Shown: piece by piece, positions 42,101-51,213 of the stretch
Layout of the letters: each line of letters opens with the position of its first letter
Numbering within the stretch: position 1 is the first letter of the stretch
Virus record (IMG/VR): IMGVR_UViG_3300031857_020694
Span: 1-64,000 of that record
Strand: one strand, 5' to 3'
From: a virus
DNA: 64,000 nt
Translations under genes and position numbers: made by a program
Notes under the pieces: model-generated
Database searches by the model: none
Told to the model about the DNA's origin: nothing
Seen by the model: only the letters and a program-made list of their open reading frames with translations

Positions 42101-45100
42101 TGTGAACCAGTAGCTATACCACCGCCAATATTAGCAATTACAGATCCTGCTCCAGATATATATTGGTTTTCTGATGATGCTAGCACTGAACCAAGTGTAG
42201 TTGCTGCTAAACCACCTATGCCAACTTTTTGTAATCTGGCTTGTCTACGCAATTCCATACCTTGTCTTTTTTTCGCAACCGCTTTGGCTTGGCTTCTAGC
42301 TTGTTTCCTAGTTTTTTTATCGCCTTCTCCACTAGATAAAAATTCTAATGCGGCCTGCTCTTCGGCTATATCGCTATCGCTAAGTTTTTCTGACATAACT
42401 CCAGACTTAATAGCCGCCCCAGCTCTTAATAAAGCGCCTCTAATCCTTCCAGGTTTTTTATTTTTTGAACTTCTTATATCATCTAGACTAGCCATACTAT
42501 TAAAGATTGGAGATGAACTAGCTCTAACATCCGCGTATGGATCGTCGGCTAATGCAGCTCTTTTTGCTGTTGTACCGCTTTGATCTTCTATTTTACTTAA
42601 TTGCTCTGCAGCTTTTGCAGCTTTTTCTTGCGAAATAGTTGTTGTTTTTGTTTGTTCAGATAGAACTTGGAAAAATTTTGTAGTATCCGCACTTACACCT
42701 TGTAATTTAGATAAAGATATAGTGCCTTTTTGTACAGCGCTGGCAAACTCTTTAATATTATTAATGCCTGCTTTATTTAGTTCAGACCTGTTTGCTTTAA
42801 AAATTTGAGCAATATTATTTCTTAAATCTTCATTCCCGCCACCAATAACATTATTATTAGCGTCTCTTTGTATAGGAGCTAATTGAGATCTTAGCATATT
42901 TAATTTGCCTTGATCCATATCACTAACTTGTTGAGCTGCTATACTTGCAGATCTTGCTTCGTCTTCAGCATTAGCTAATTGGCCAGCATCTAAATAAGAT
43001 TGAGCTCTTCCTGCGCTATAATCTCTGAAAGCTTCTGTTTTTTGCTTTCTTGTTAATGTATATGTATTTAGAAACTGTTGTCTGTTTAATAATTTTTGTT
43101 CTTTTGCTTCTACATCAGATAACTGTTTTAATAATGGGGCTTTTTGTTGTTGATTGCGAACTTGTTGAAATGTACTATTTTTACCTGACGGAGGATTGGC
43201 TGCGTCTATAGCATCTATTTGCTGCTGCAAAGATTCTTTTTGCTTTCCTGTTTTAGATAGAGCTTTTTCTACTCTTTTTTTCTCTTCATTATTAATAACA
43301 TCTCTATTCAATGCTCCCATAGCTTTGTTAGCATTTATTGATGTGGCTCTTCTTTCACCTTCTTCTTTTACTAATCTAATGCCAAGTTCTGTGATTCTTT
43401 CTCTATTGCCTCTTATATTTGGATCTAGTTTTTCAGCTAGCCGTAAAGTTTTTTCTTCTATTGTATCATAAAAATCTAGGAATTTTTGTTCTGCTTTCGC
43501 TACTTTTTCTTTAGAAGCTCCGCTTGCTTTTAATTGTTCCGCCTCTTTTAATAAATTATCAGCTGCGAATCTTAAAGCTTGATTATATTTACTTAAAGCT
43601 TTTGATTGACCTGTTGTAATACTAGTTGTTAAATTTTCTACTGCTTTACCAAACTCTTTATTAGTTTCTAGAAATGTAGCTATTCCTTCAATTCTTGGAA
43701 TTTGGCTAACATCTTCCATAGCTCTTTTAGCATACTTTTCTCTTTCTGGTTGAAAATAACTTCCATAGTCTTTCACTGTTGCTTTATCTATATTTAAAGC
43801 ATGCGCCATTTCATGAGGAATTGTGTTATTATCCTCATAATAAAATTTATTTTTTTTGTTAAGGCCTATAGCATTACCATTTCTTACTGCGTAACCGACT
43901 CTATTTTGTGGTTTTGTGGCTACTTCTGCTGCGGGGATTGCGGCTATGCCAGCGGCCATCATATTCATTTCATCAATATTTGGCACCTTCCTACCAGTAG
44001 TTAAGAGGCTCATCATATTTTTGAAAAGGCCGCCCTTAGCCATTCTTCTAACTCTACCACCCCTTAACATATTTGAGGCTCTCTTATTTAATACATAAGA
44101 GCCTTCTGCTAAGAATGTTGGAAAGCTATCTGTATTTCCAGAACCTGGAACTGTTTTTAATCCTTGTCTATTTAATCTCTCTAAATTAGGAAGTCCTATT
44201 TGCTTAACTTCTTCTGGACTAAATACAATTTCTCCAGGCATGAGCATTGCATTAACATAGCCGCCGCGAGCGTAGCCCATATAATCATCATCATCACCAT
44301 AATCAACCGTTCTTCTTTTCCTTTTAGTTTTATTATAAATTTCATCTACCATATCTGATGGCACAACAGGAGGTCTACCTAGAAATTTATCCATAAAAGG
44401 AATAGCGCTAACTACACCTGCCTGCCTGCGTGTAATTAAATCACTTGGGTTCTGCCCTCTCAAAATTGAAGCAGTTCCTTGAAGCACATTATATGCTTTT
44501 GGTGCTAAAATACTACCAACACCAGCAGCAAAACCAATTTGAAGTGTTGGGCTTAAAGTATCTATTAAAAATGTAACTGCTTGTGTTACACTTCTAATTT
44601 GATCAAGCATTATTTTAAAACCACTGCTCTCAGCAATTTTTGTACCGAAAGCTGCTAAATCCTGTCCTATTTTTGTTATTTTGACAGATAAGGATTCTGA
44701 TGCTAATTCTGCATCTTTAGCTAAAGAATTATCGCCTTTTCTTGCTTCAGCTAGCGCTTCATAAGCATCTGCTACACCAGTAATAAGAGGTATGGCAATT
44801 TTAGCTTGTCTTACGCCACCACCGATAGCATTAGCTACTTCAATATATGTCGCAGTATTAGAACCTACATCTTGTAATGCTTTATTTAATTTAAGGGCCG
44901 CTTCTAATGTTCCAATAAATTCTCCTCTAGTATCTCTAAGAGAGAGATTTGCCCCTAATATTTCTTGTACTTTTTTTTCAACTGATGGGTCTTGTAATCT
45001 ATTTATGACAGTTCTTAAACCAGTAGATATAACAGTATCTGGCAAACGTGTTGTGCTACGAATACTGGTGGTTATTGCAGCAAATTTTCTTAATGTGTCT

Positions 45101-46011
45101 AAATTTTTATTAGCGTTAGTTGATTTACCTAAACCTAAAGCATCTTCACTTAAAATACCTTCTGAAGCAGCAAAAACACCACCAGCGCTTTTAATACCTT
45201 CAATAATGTTACTGGCTTCAACAGCATATTTTTTAGATAGAGTATTTAATGTACTTAAAAATTTATCTACGTTTTTAGTAGAGCCATTTACATCTAATAA
45301 TCTAAATTGTGAAATAGCAGACACAACACCTTCAGTAGTTTTTTCTAAATTACCGAATGTAGGCACTAATTGGGTATTAGCTAAACTCTTCATTAATCCT
45401 TGAATAGTTTTTAATCCAAAACCTGCCTGTGCTAAAGTATCTGAAGCTTCAAGCAAATCAGTTGATGCGACACCAACATTACGACTTAATTGAATAATAC
45501 TAGATGAAAATCTATTAACTTCTGCTGCAGTATTACCAGTAATCTGTTGCAACTTAATTTGAGCACTATTAATTTTAATAATAGCATCAAAACCATAATC
45601 AATAGCCTGAACAATTTTCTGAACGCCTGCAGAAGCAATAGCGAATTTAGCAAATTGCGCAAATCTTGTGCTAATACCTCCGACAAACGAGTCAAATAAG
45701 TTAACTGTTTTATTTAACTTCTTTGTTTCTTTTTCTATTTCAGATGTAAAACTTCTATAACTAGAAATAGCTTTTTGAGTATTTCTTTCAATAGAAGATG
45801 ACATTCCTTTTCCAAGATTTTCAGTCTCTCTAACAGCCTCTCTAATTTTATTTTTAATAGGGTCAATAGACTGAGCATTAACCCCTCTAACTGCCAAATC
45901 AACAGGAATAGAGCCGCCCAACTCTTTACGAATTTGAGCGGCTATCGCTGAGACACCTTTGTTCGGACTGAAGTTTAATTCAACTTGCCCGCGCAGTTTA
46001 AAATCGGCCAT
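39184..46011 (-). CDS. Tail tape-measure protein (TP901-type) with zincin motif
   Basis: 2275 residues, the longest gene here. The N-terminal part (to about 500) has Ala/Ser/Lys-rich helices typical of TP901-type tape measures. Near 575-660 are the tape-measure repeats RGGYVNAMLMPGEIVF and FLAEGSYVLNK. At about 731-735, HEMAHA is an HExxH zincin motif in an otherwise ordered segment. A hydrophobic Gly/Ala segment (about 1275-1325) could interact with membrane. The rest is long alpha-helix. If each residue spans about 0.15 nm, the tail would be about 340 nm. Upstream are two chaperone-position genes and the major tail protein. Confidence 0.95.
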   Translation of the reverse strand: MADFKLRGQVELNFSPNKGVSAIAAQIRKELGGSIPVDLAVRGVNAQSIDPIKNKIREAVRETENLGKGMSSSIERNTQKAISSYRSFTSEIEKETKKLNKTVNLFDSFVGGISTRFAQFAKFAIASAGVQKIVQAIDYGFDAIIKINSAQIKLQQITGNTAAEVNRFSSSIIQLSRNVGVASTDLLEASDTLAQAGFGLKTIQGLMKSLANTQLVPTFGNLEKTTEGVVSAISQFRLLDVNGSTKNVDKFLSTLNTLSKKYAVEASNIIEGIKSAGGVFAASEGILSEDALGLGKSTNANKNLDTLRKFAAITTSIRSTTRLPDTVISTGLRTVINRLQDPSVEKKVQEILGANLSLRDTRGEFIGTLEAALKLNKALQDVGSNTATYIEVANAIGGGVRQAKIAIPLITGVADAYEALAEARKGDNSLAKDAELASESLSVKITKIGQDLAAFGTKIAESSGFKIMLDQIRSVTQAVTFLIDTLSPTLQIGFAAGVGSILAPKAYNVLQGTASILRGQNPSDLITRRQAGVVSAIPFMDKFLGRPPVVPSDMVDEIYNKTKRKRRTVDYGDDDDYMGYARGGYVNAMLMPGEIVFSPEEVKQIGLPNLERLNRQGLKTVPGSGNTDSFPTFLAEGSYVLNKRASNMLRGGRVRRMAKGGLFKNMMSLLTTGRKVPNIDEMNMMAAGIAAIPAAEVATKPQNRVGYAVRNGNAIGLNKKNKFYYEDNNTIPHEMAHALNIDKATVKDYGSYFQPEREKYAKRAMEDVSQIPRIEGIATFLETNKEFGKAVENLTTSITTGQSKALSKYNQALRFAADNLLKEAEQLKASGASKEKVAKAEQKFLDFYDTIEEKTLRLAEKLDPNIRGNRERITELGIRLVKEEGERRATSINANKAMGALNRDVINNEEKKRVEKALSKTGKQKESLQQQIDAIDAANPPSGKNSTFQQVRNQQQKAPLLKQLSDVEAKEQKLLNRQQFLNTYTLTRKQKTEAFRDYSAGRAQSYLDAGQLANAEDEARSASIAAQQVSDMDQGKLNMLRSQLAPIQRDANNNVIGGGNEDLRNNIAQIFKANRSELNKAGINNIKEFASAVQKGTISLSKLQGVSADTTKFFQVLSEQTKTTTISQEKAAKAAEQLSKIEDQSGTTAKRAALADDPYADVRASSSPIFNSMASLDDIRSSKNKKPGRIRGALLRAGAAIKSGVMSEKLSDSDIAEEQAALEFLSSGEGDKKTRKQARSQAKAVAKKRQGMELRRQARLQKVGIGGLAATTLGSVLASSENQYISGAGSVIANIGGGIATGSQFAGIPGAIAGGIAGAGISIFELRNQAIKRQQDLQKTQLADQITTSVKDRNYGGLQKQFDNFSRSGSANNYKETFGFDIGIPGASYDKNQLQQALLNTGQLGADLSFTTKNDVLDDTGIAIQQVKDFVNPLSGSTYTTAFSNLTGVGRGKSYSDRALERYYESRDEDIGIAKQITGDYIGKLDEQLPELTRQADVDRNEIALLRKKRFTQGSASFSVRDQERLKKAEERVGSVDKLQLQSEFFGNIGTEGVAAFDAFRSQAENQELSTDELIKKFTSREDEFDFFDPSTGKTKKIKRQRYNKYADTFDSTKKELENRNNLGLKQLDIDNQLKQSSDKVQDLTEQEFYNRKSIAPKIQAITDASSFNIANFQEQAQARRTGDLTSAGRATNIAQVLGNRGGYDQATKDKAQEQLKSVFGKGSRVAKLADEVGTVQDFGQNFNDLVQKEIGTSGRDVTSASKKVLENFISRNLENDSTKAQKLREGFSQTILGNTSTNEDVVADKLRVGDFQKVIDDTVSEDQGTVLQAAQAADQLTGQRVQLMNQYSDARLTARKNRFNPVRQSAQFRDQYASLSGATATDLAARQVDLKNQEVRNLVGVNKSTGQDYSVQELTDRKSKLEERRNELDINNKNAQQEMANLTTEIKAVDAAMNVLSTNTADAALALTKFEERLRARAVDRKGALEFALGSDQQREQIQKRQQALKALETGQINYSQLTEEERGSLSAAIENERQKDPKKAEELEKQVLLGTADARGDASLQQFQAGGNISNLSDIDRGEIKKRLEEQLANAEQSGDSRQARKARRALDKFGKATERLGVDTSGYEFEGKKISELALRTDEVAATAPEKDQLEKALKTNEEAAQYFNDQDKQVITDISNAFNSLNESVQQLGKIDFGSINFEPAIAAAQTFEKAASLLASAKVNIEGNVTVTGAVTGGGGGGANDAVLASVQSVVDKALSDFATANNMNYSKLS

Positions 46012-46031
46012 TATTTTTTACAACCTTATAA

Positions 46032-46724
46032 CTAAGTTGCGACAGTTTCTGCGGTAACTACTACAGGATTATCATTTTCATCAAGGAATGGTTTAAACTC
46101 TTCTGGTTTAGGAGCGTCTACAGGAGTTAAATCTTTATTATAAAACCCGTATTTAACTAAGAATTCATTCTCAGGTAAAGTAGAAAAGAAATTACCTCTA
46201 TCTGGATATAGTATTTCTACCATGGATGAAGCAGCCTTCTCTAATAACTCACTATCAGTGCAGTTCTCCCAATCTTGATATGTATTAAATACTTTCTTGC
46301 CTTCGGCATCAAATAAGCATGAATAAACTAAGAAATTAAACTTAGCATCTTCAGCCACGCTTTCTGCAGTCAAATCATCATATTTTGTTCTATAGCTAAT
46401 CAAGCCATAAAGTTGCAATCTTAAAAGCTGCGCCTTTTCTGCACGCTCCTTCATCTCTTTAAGTTTAATTCCGCCAGTCTTTAAAGGCCTGATAAGCTCA
46501 TCAATTTCATTACGCAGCTTATCCATCTTATCATAATCTTCTTGAGATAATAGTCCTAACTCTTTAAGCTTATCATCTAACCTATCTCTAGGCACGCTAT
46601 CATTCTTAAGAGCTTTGTTATACTCAGTCATATATATCTTTTTGGCCGCGCTCTCAATATTAATAGTCGGCTCTATGACTTTGTAAGACTTGCTATTCAA
46701 CTCAAAAGTTTTTGTAGTATTCAT
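46032..46724 (-). CDS. Tail assembly chaperone candidate
   Basis: 230 residues, charged and helical, with an acidic C-terminus (DENDNPVVV). No motif is recognised. The location between the tail tube gene and the tape measure is where phages encode chaperones that bind the tape measure. It starts ATG 46724, one base past the stop of the gene upstream. The family is unknown. Confidence 0.5.
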   Translation of the reverse strand: MNTTKTFELNSKSYKVIEPTINIESAAKKIYMTEYNKALKNDSVPRDRLDDKLKELGLLSQEDYDKMDKLRNEIDELIRPLKTGGIKLKEMKERAEKAQLLRLQLYGLISYRTKYDDLTAESVAEDAKFNFLVYSCLFDAEGKKVFNTYQDWENCTDSELLEKAASSMVEILYPDRGNFFSTLPENEFLVKYGFYNKDLTPVDAPKPEEFKPFLDENDNPVVVTAETVAT

Positions 46725-46725
46725 C

Positions 46726-47049
46726 CTATTGATCCTCTTTTCTTAAATTAAAATCATAACTAAAATTTGCATGTTCAATAATAAAATAGCTAAACTCTTT
46801 TTCTACTAAAGAAATCCTGCTATTGCCTAAATCTAATATTTTTGTTCTAGTGACTTGCCAAGCATCTCGCATCTTTTTTTGATTCTCGGTCAACTCATCA
46901 TAATCTTTGCCATGTCCCCATAAAAATCCAAAATTATCTTCTATGGCGGCTAGCGCTCCTATCATTATAGTTTGCGCTTGTTTTTCTGTATAATTAAAAA
47001 GACTCCGCTTAGCTTGCTGAGCGTATCTTTCATTTCTTTGTCTTTTCAT
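46726..47049 (-). CDS. Small protein at the tail-chaperone position
   Basis: 107 residues, basic N-terminus (KRQRNERYAQQAKR) and an otherwise helical, aromatic-rich body. It overlaps the upstream gene by 20 nt and ends one base before the next. In many long-tailed phages a second chaperone is made by ribosomal frameshift, but here this gene has its own ATG. Role inferred only from position. Confidence 0.45.
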   Translation of the reverse strand: MKRQRNERYAQQAKRSLFNYTEKQAQTIMIGALAAIEDNFGFLWGHGKDYDELTENQKKMRDAWQVTRTKILDLGNSRISLVEKEFSYFIIEHANFSYDFNLRKEDQ

Positions 47050-47986
47050 TTAATTTTCCTAAAAAGTTTTTGGCAACCATTTTATTTGCCTGATTATTCA
47101 TATTATTAATTCTCTTGGCGTCGTCCGAATCTTTAGCAACAACAAATATATTACCGCCCTTTACGCCAGATCTATCTAATTGTTTGTCTATATCTCTTTT
47201 AGCTATATCGCCGTCACGCTTTCTACTATTATTGATTAACCAACCATCTAATAAATCTGAATCGTCTAATACTTCTTTATCTGGACAATTTGGATTTTGT
47301 TGAATCGCATCAAACATTTTAGAAGTATTAATAATAGTTATTTGTTCTTCATTCAATGAATTGGCGGCACGATTAAACAAGTTATCTTTGCATCCCCAAT
47401 ATAAAGACCATTCTTGATGCCTTGCTATTTTTCTATAAAAATCACTAGGTATCTGGTCAAAATTATTATACACCTTATTAACAAAAACATATGAATCAGT
47501 ATTGATTTTTACCATGTTTTTATCATATAAACATTCAGATACAGTCCATAATTTAGTATTATAATCTGCCCATGCATCAGCAGTAATATTATAATAAGTA
47601 TTCTTTTTACTTAATAATTTAGATAACTTTTTCCGCATGGCGTCTATAGTCTTTTTTAAGACCTTCATACTAAATTCAGATTTTTGCTGATATGCGAAAA
47701 GATAATCAACCTTAATATCATCTATTTTTGCCGGCAATTGATCTATCTCGTCTAATTCATTATTTGTAACCATCTTTTTAGATAGAGCTAAATCATAAGA
47801 ATCTTCTAAAGTTATAAAACTATTAGCCAATCCTTCAAAATACTTCTCTTCATAAAAAAACTCCGCCTGGTGCAGTAAATCTACACAAGGCGGAGTATAT
47901 ATCACAAATTCATCGTTTAGTTTTAAATATGCTTTTCCTGAAAGCAAACGATAAATATATTTTTTTATCCTAGTATCATCAAACAT
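47030..47986 (-). CDS. Hypothetical tail-region protein
   Basis: 318 residues, Lys-rich, with a mixed fold. FAYQQKSEFSMKVLKKTIDAM is a long helix (key part KVLKKTIDAM), and the C-terminal 60 residues are basic with VKGGNIFVVAKD. It lies two bases after the major tail protein stop. No known motif. It could be part of the tail assembly machinery or a minor structural protein. Confidence 0.5.
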   Translation of the reverse strand: MFDDTRIKKYIYRLLSGKAYLKLNDEFVIYTPPCVDLLHQAEFFYEEKYFEGLANSFITLEDSYDLALSKKMVTNNELDEIDQLPAKIDDIKVDYLFAYQQKSEFSMKVLKKTIDAMRKKLSKLLSKKNTYYNITADAWADYNTKLWTVSECLYDKNMVKINTDSYVFVNKVYNNFDQIPSDFYRKIARHQEWSLYWGCKDNLFNRAANSLNEEQITIINTSKMFDAIQQNPNCPDKEVLDDSDLLDGWLINNSRKRDGDIAKRDIDKQLDRSGVKGGNIFVVAKDSDDAKRINNMNNQANKMVAKNFLGKLNEKTKK

Positions 47987-47988
47987 TA

Positions 47989-49137
47989 TTATAGCAAGAA
48001 GCTTGCTCGGTTAGTCCACCAAGTAGAACCTGAACTATGAGGATCAGCATCATGGATGACAGTAAAGTCATTGAAAGTTCTAAAAGTGTAACTTACATTG
48101 ACTGAACCACCACCAGCATCACCGCCTGAATAATTCAATGATTGAAGCTTATTCTTTTTACCAAGGTAAATTCTAGTACCTTCGCAAGAAGCTATACGGA
48201 TAGTATGATTCTTCAAATTCATATCGCCATTCCAGCAAGCGCTGTTACCAGTATTAAGAATACCATTTGCGGTAGCAGACACCAAACCGTGTGAGCGAGG
48301 TACAACCTGAATTTCAGTAGTGACTTCAACTGGGAACTGAATATAACGACAAACAGGTTCTAGAGTACCTAACTGGTCAGTTCGTTCACGAGTAACGTTA
48401 GCTGAAACAGTAATACTTTGAACATTAGATTCATAAGCATTGTCTACGAACTCATTAGTGCCTGAATTGCTAATACCATCAACTATACTTGGGAGAATAG
48501 TTGCATCTGGTTCAGCAACTTGTCCATTAGAATCCAAGCTAGCGGCATCATAAGCGAATATCAAATGTTGCTTACGATTAACACCATCAGGAGGATCTTG
48601 AACGCCAGTAAACTGACCATTAACAGTAATACCAGTAGAACGAGCTTGATCAGTGGCATTAAGAATATTAGCATCATTTGATACTAAAATATCATTACCA
48701 ATGAAACCAATACTTTCACGGAAAGCATCTCCAACACTAAAAGTATAAGAAATGTTCTGATAATACATACCAGTCATCTGAACGGTAAATTCAGGAACGC
48801 CGCTAGCAGCATCATTAGTTGAATCAAAAATAGATAAAGCCAATGAGCAACGAGCATTTGCGCGACCTGCTAAAGTTGGGGTGGTCGCGTCACGGGTGGC
48901 AAGATGATAAATCAAAGGATTGCCATCTAATACTTTGTCTACAGTAACATTAGTATCTGGCAAGTCTTCTAACTGCTGATAAACTTCTAGTTTACCTAAT
49001 TCGAATATTTCCTGCAATGGAACATCTAAACCTAGTGATAAGGTTTGGGCGCCTTTTACTGCAGTATATGTGCTGCTGCCTTCTCGTGCAATAGCTAATT
49101 GCTGGACAGCGAAATAAATACGATCACAACGAGCCAT
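47989..49137 (-). CDS. Major tail (tube) protein candidate
   Basis: 382 residues, beta-rich, no Cys cluster or membrane segment. It has an excellent ribosome binding site (GGAG) and a putative strong promoter just upstream, and its codon use is richer in G and C than the neighbouring genes, as expected for a protein made in many copies. The order tube, chaperone-position genes, tape measure is canonical. The N-terminus (YFAVQQLAIA) and C-terminus (SYTFRTFNDF) have alternating hydrophobic strands. The tube fold itself is not proven from sequence. Confidence 0.65.
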   Translation of the reverse strand: MARCDRIYFAVQQLAIAREGSSTYTAVKGAQTLSLGLDVPLQEIFELGKLEVYQQLEDLPDTNVTVDKVLDGNPLIYHLATRDATTPTLAGRANARCSLALSIFDSTNDAASGVPEFTVQMTGMYYQNISYTFSVGDAFRESIGFIGNDILVSNDANILNATDQARSTGITVNGQFTGVQDPPDGVNRKQHLIFAYDAASLDSNGQVAEPDATILPSIVDGISNSGTNEFVDNAYESNVQSITVSANVTRERTDQLGTLEPVCRYIQFPVEVTTEIQVVPRSHGLVSATANGILNTGNSACWNGDMNLKNHTIRIASCEGTRIYLGKKNKLQSLNYSGGDAGGGSVNVSYTFRTFNDFTVIHDADPHSSGSTWWTNRASFLL

Positions 49138-49161
49138 TATTATTTCTCCAAAAAAAAAGTA

Positions 49162-49177
49162 CTATGTATTATACACC
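49162..49177 (-). promoter_or_regulatory. Putative late promoter upstream of the major tail gene
   Basis: On the minus strand the sequence reads GGTGTATAATACATAG, containing TATAAT. It lies about 30 bases before the major tail protein start, in the 47-base gap that follows the upstream gene. A near copy, GGTGTATAATATATAG, precedes the gene at 56421, and related copies precede 60889 and 63127. No conventional -35 hexamer is evident. Confidence 0.6.
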
Positions 49178-49184
49178 GGTTTTG

Positions 49185-50084
49185 CTATTTTGATGGGTTA
49201 AATATCTCAAATCTTAACCTTACCCTACCAATGTATAAACCTGGGGTAGGACTTTCAAACGATGATGAACCAACATTAACTATTCTAGTGCATTTCCAAC
49301 CTGGTAAATCTGTGTATTGAGAGCCTGTCGGCACTCCATTGCAATTTAAGGGAAAAGCGCCGGAATCACTATTAAAAAGCGTAAAACTTTTATCATTTTG
49401 TAGTGTTAAAATAGATACAATTTTATCTCTTAAATGTGGATTTTCTGTAACTATATTAAATACTATGTCTTGGTAAACCCAATGGGCGCTACTGCCTAGC
49501 TGTGCCCCCTCTTGATATGAGGAAGATGTCTCTAAAACTATAGCTGGAGGTTGCACTCCATATTGTCTTAATAAATTATAAACTTCCTCATTAGATGGGG
49601 TGGTTTCTCCATTATACATACTATCTATTAATTTAAACCACCACTCTCCAGCCCCTTCCATATATACTTGCATTATTCTAAAAGAATATGAGGCTGTAAT
49701 ATTTCCAGATGTAATTGTACTACTTCTAACTTGTCCTAATGGATAATTGATCTCAAAATTATCTCCTGTATCTAGCACATTATTTACATAAATTTGTGGC
49801 TCTATTGGCTGTCCACTGTTGTATGTAACTTCTTCCCAAACCCAATCTTTTCTAGGAGCGGCCCAAATTTTATATCCAACTCCCACAGGAAGATCCACAG
49901 CAGTAAGATTGTAATAGTTTGTCCCACAGTCATTATTAACCCCAGTTTCCACGTCTTCCCACGCGCCTATTTTAAGAAACGCGTAGTCCAGCCATGCTTT
50001 AATGTTACGCTGCAACTCAGTAGCAAAATCTACTGAGGAAAAATCGGTTATATTATTAAAATCCCAATTATCGCAGCAACTCAT
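49185..50084 (-). CDS. Tail completion or neck protein candidate
   Basis: 299 residues. The N-terminus (CCDNWDF, then ELQRNIKAWLDYAF) is followed by a beta-rich body with WWFKLIDSM and EEVYNLLRQYGVQPP, and the C-terminus has IGRVRLRFEIF. Position directly before the major tail protein and after other small virion genes suggests a neck or tail-terminator protein. No family match is recognised. It overlaps the upstream gene by 4 nt. Confidence 0.5.
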   Translation of the reverse strand: MSCCDNWDFNNITDFSSVDFATELQRNIKAWLDYAFLKIGAWEDVETGVNNDCGTNYYNLTAVDLPVGVGYKIWAAPRKDWVWEEVTYNSGQPIEPQIYVNNVLDTGDNFEINYPLGQVRSSTITSGNITASYSFRIMQVYMEGAGEWWFKLIDSMYNGETTPSNEEVYNLLRQYGVQPPAIVLETSSSYQEGAQLGSSAHWVYQDIVFNIVTENPHLRDKIVSILTLQNDKSFTLFNSDSGAFPLNCNGVPTGSQYTDLPGWKCTRIVNVGSSSFESPTPGLYIGRVRLRFEIFNPSK

Positions 50085-50773
50085 AGTTTATTTACTTTTG
50101 TTTTATTGATAATAATATCTAAAACTCTATCTTGAAAAGCGGCGCTTTCTAAAATATTATCAACAAAATTAACTTTGCCAACCGCTGGCATAGTCCAACT
50201 TTTACTTTTAGATGGCCTCATTATTAAACCACCTACGCCAGATCTAGCATTTTTACGTCTTACGCCGTCAACATGCTCCACAGTCCAGTTACTAATAGTA
50301 ATTGAATTTGCCTCTAATAATAGCCATTCCAGCCAATTGATTTCAGTGGCAGTGCCAAATCTTTTGCTGCGCCTATCATTATTAACAGATATATATTTAG
50401 ACAGGGGTAAATTTAATACATCGCTATAATCTGAGCGTATAGCACCAATATTAATTACCATATCTAAATCTTTACCACTAGGACTTCTATCTTCTAGTGT
50501 TACTTTAATACCTTTTTGCCAAGTGTCTAATATATCATTTAAGCCTTGGTTTACTATATCATTACTTAAGCCTAAATGAGCCCTTAAATCATTTTTACCA
50601 CTAGTGGTTAATGATTGCCAAGTTTCTGTATTTCTAACAAAACTTGTAAATAGCTCGCCTACAGCTACAGTAACTGGATATATTATTTTAGACAAAATGC
50701 GCCATACTTTTATCTTTACAGCGCGTGTCATCTCTATTTCATTTACATCAAATATTACTCTTGCATTTATCAT
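50081..50773 (-). CDS. Head-tail junction protein candidate
   Basis: 230 residues. SGVGGLIMRPSKSKSWTMP and a following helix ending LDIIINKTK recall the C-terminal part of HK97 gp10-like head-tail or tail completion proteins, but similarity is weak. The N-terminus has a helix bundle (VKIKVWRILSKIIY). It is basic. Coupled by overlap to both neighbours. The placement two genes before the major tail protein supports the role. Confidence 0.5.
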   Translation of the reverse strand: MINARVIFDVNEIEMTRAVKIKVWRILSKIIYPVTVAVGELFTSFVRNTETWQSLTTSGKNDLRAHLGLSNDIVNQGLNDILDTWQKGIKVTLEDRSPSGKDLDMVINIGAIRSDYSDVLNLPLSKYISVNNDRRSKRFGTATEINWLEWLLLEANSITISNWTVEHVDGVRRKNARSGVGGLIMRPSKSKSWTMPAVGKVNFVDNILESAAFQDRVLDIIINKTKVNKL

Positions 50774-51213
50774 TGCTTAATCCAAATAATAGAGTAATAT
50801 TCATAACCGGGTCCAAAACCGCATGGCTCAGGCACGCTATCTCTTCTATAAGATACACCATCTATTTTGATTTTTCCGATTTTTATTAGCTTTTCTTTAT
50901 TTTCTAAATTAACTACAGTTCGTACAAAACTTTCATTAATTAAAGCTTGGTTCTTAAAAACATAAGCTTTTTCATTATAGAATACTGCTAAGTCCAGTGT
51001 TTCTTCTACTGTGGTAATATCACAAGCTGTTTGATTAATCTGCCCCGGTATACCATATTTATTAATCCCGGCAGTATTACAATTATTGTATACAGGAATT
51101 TCATAAATCAATGTAACTGGGCGCACGCACCCGCAAGAACCATCTAAAATAGATGATATCTGTTCAAGCCATTTCTCTTTTAATTTTTTTATAGCTCTAT
51201 CTAGTGGGCGCAT
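50770..51213 (-). CDS. Hypothetical neck-region protein
   Basis: 147 residues. The N-terminus is a Lys-rich helix (RAIKKLKEKWLEQI), followed by strands with several Cys (CGC, CNTAG, CDITT, EPCGFGPGYEY). Overlaps both neighbours (17 and 4 nt). Probably a structural adaptor, by position only. Confidence 0.45.
   Translation of the reverse strand: MRPLDRAIKKLKEKWLEQISSILDGSCGCVRPVTLIYEIPVYNNCNTAGINKYGIPGQINQTACDITTVEETLDLAVFYNEKAYVFKNQALINESFVRTVVNLENKEKLIKIGKIKIDGVSYRRDSVPEPCGFGPGYEYYSIIWIKQ

Noticed and set aside
44792-45403. 203-codon open frame on the plus strand inside the tape-measure gene
   Set aside because: It is antisense to the tape measure, has no ribosome binding site and its composition is the mirror of helical coding on the other strand.
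46720-47055. Programmed -1 frameshift for a tail chaperone fusion
   Set aside because: Runs of A and T are present, but no correct X-XXY-YYZ heptamer in the right frame was found. All three genes have their own start codons.
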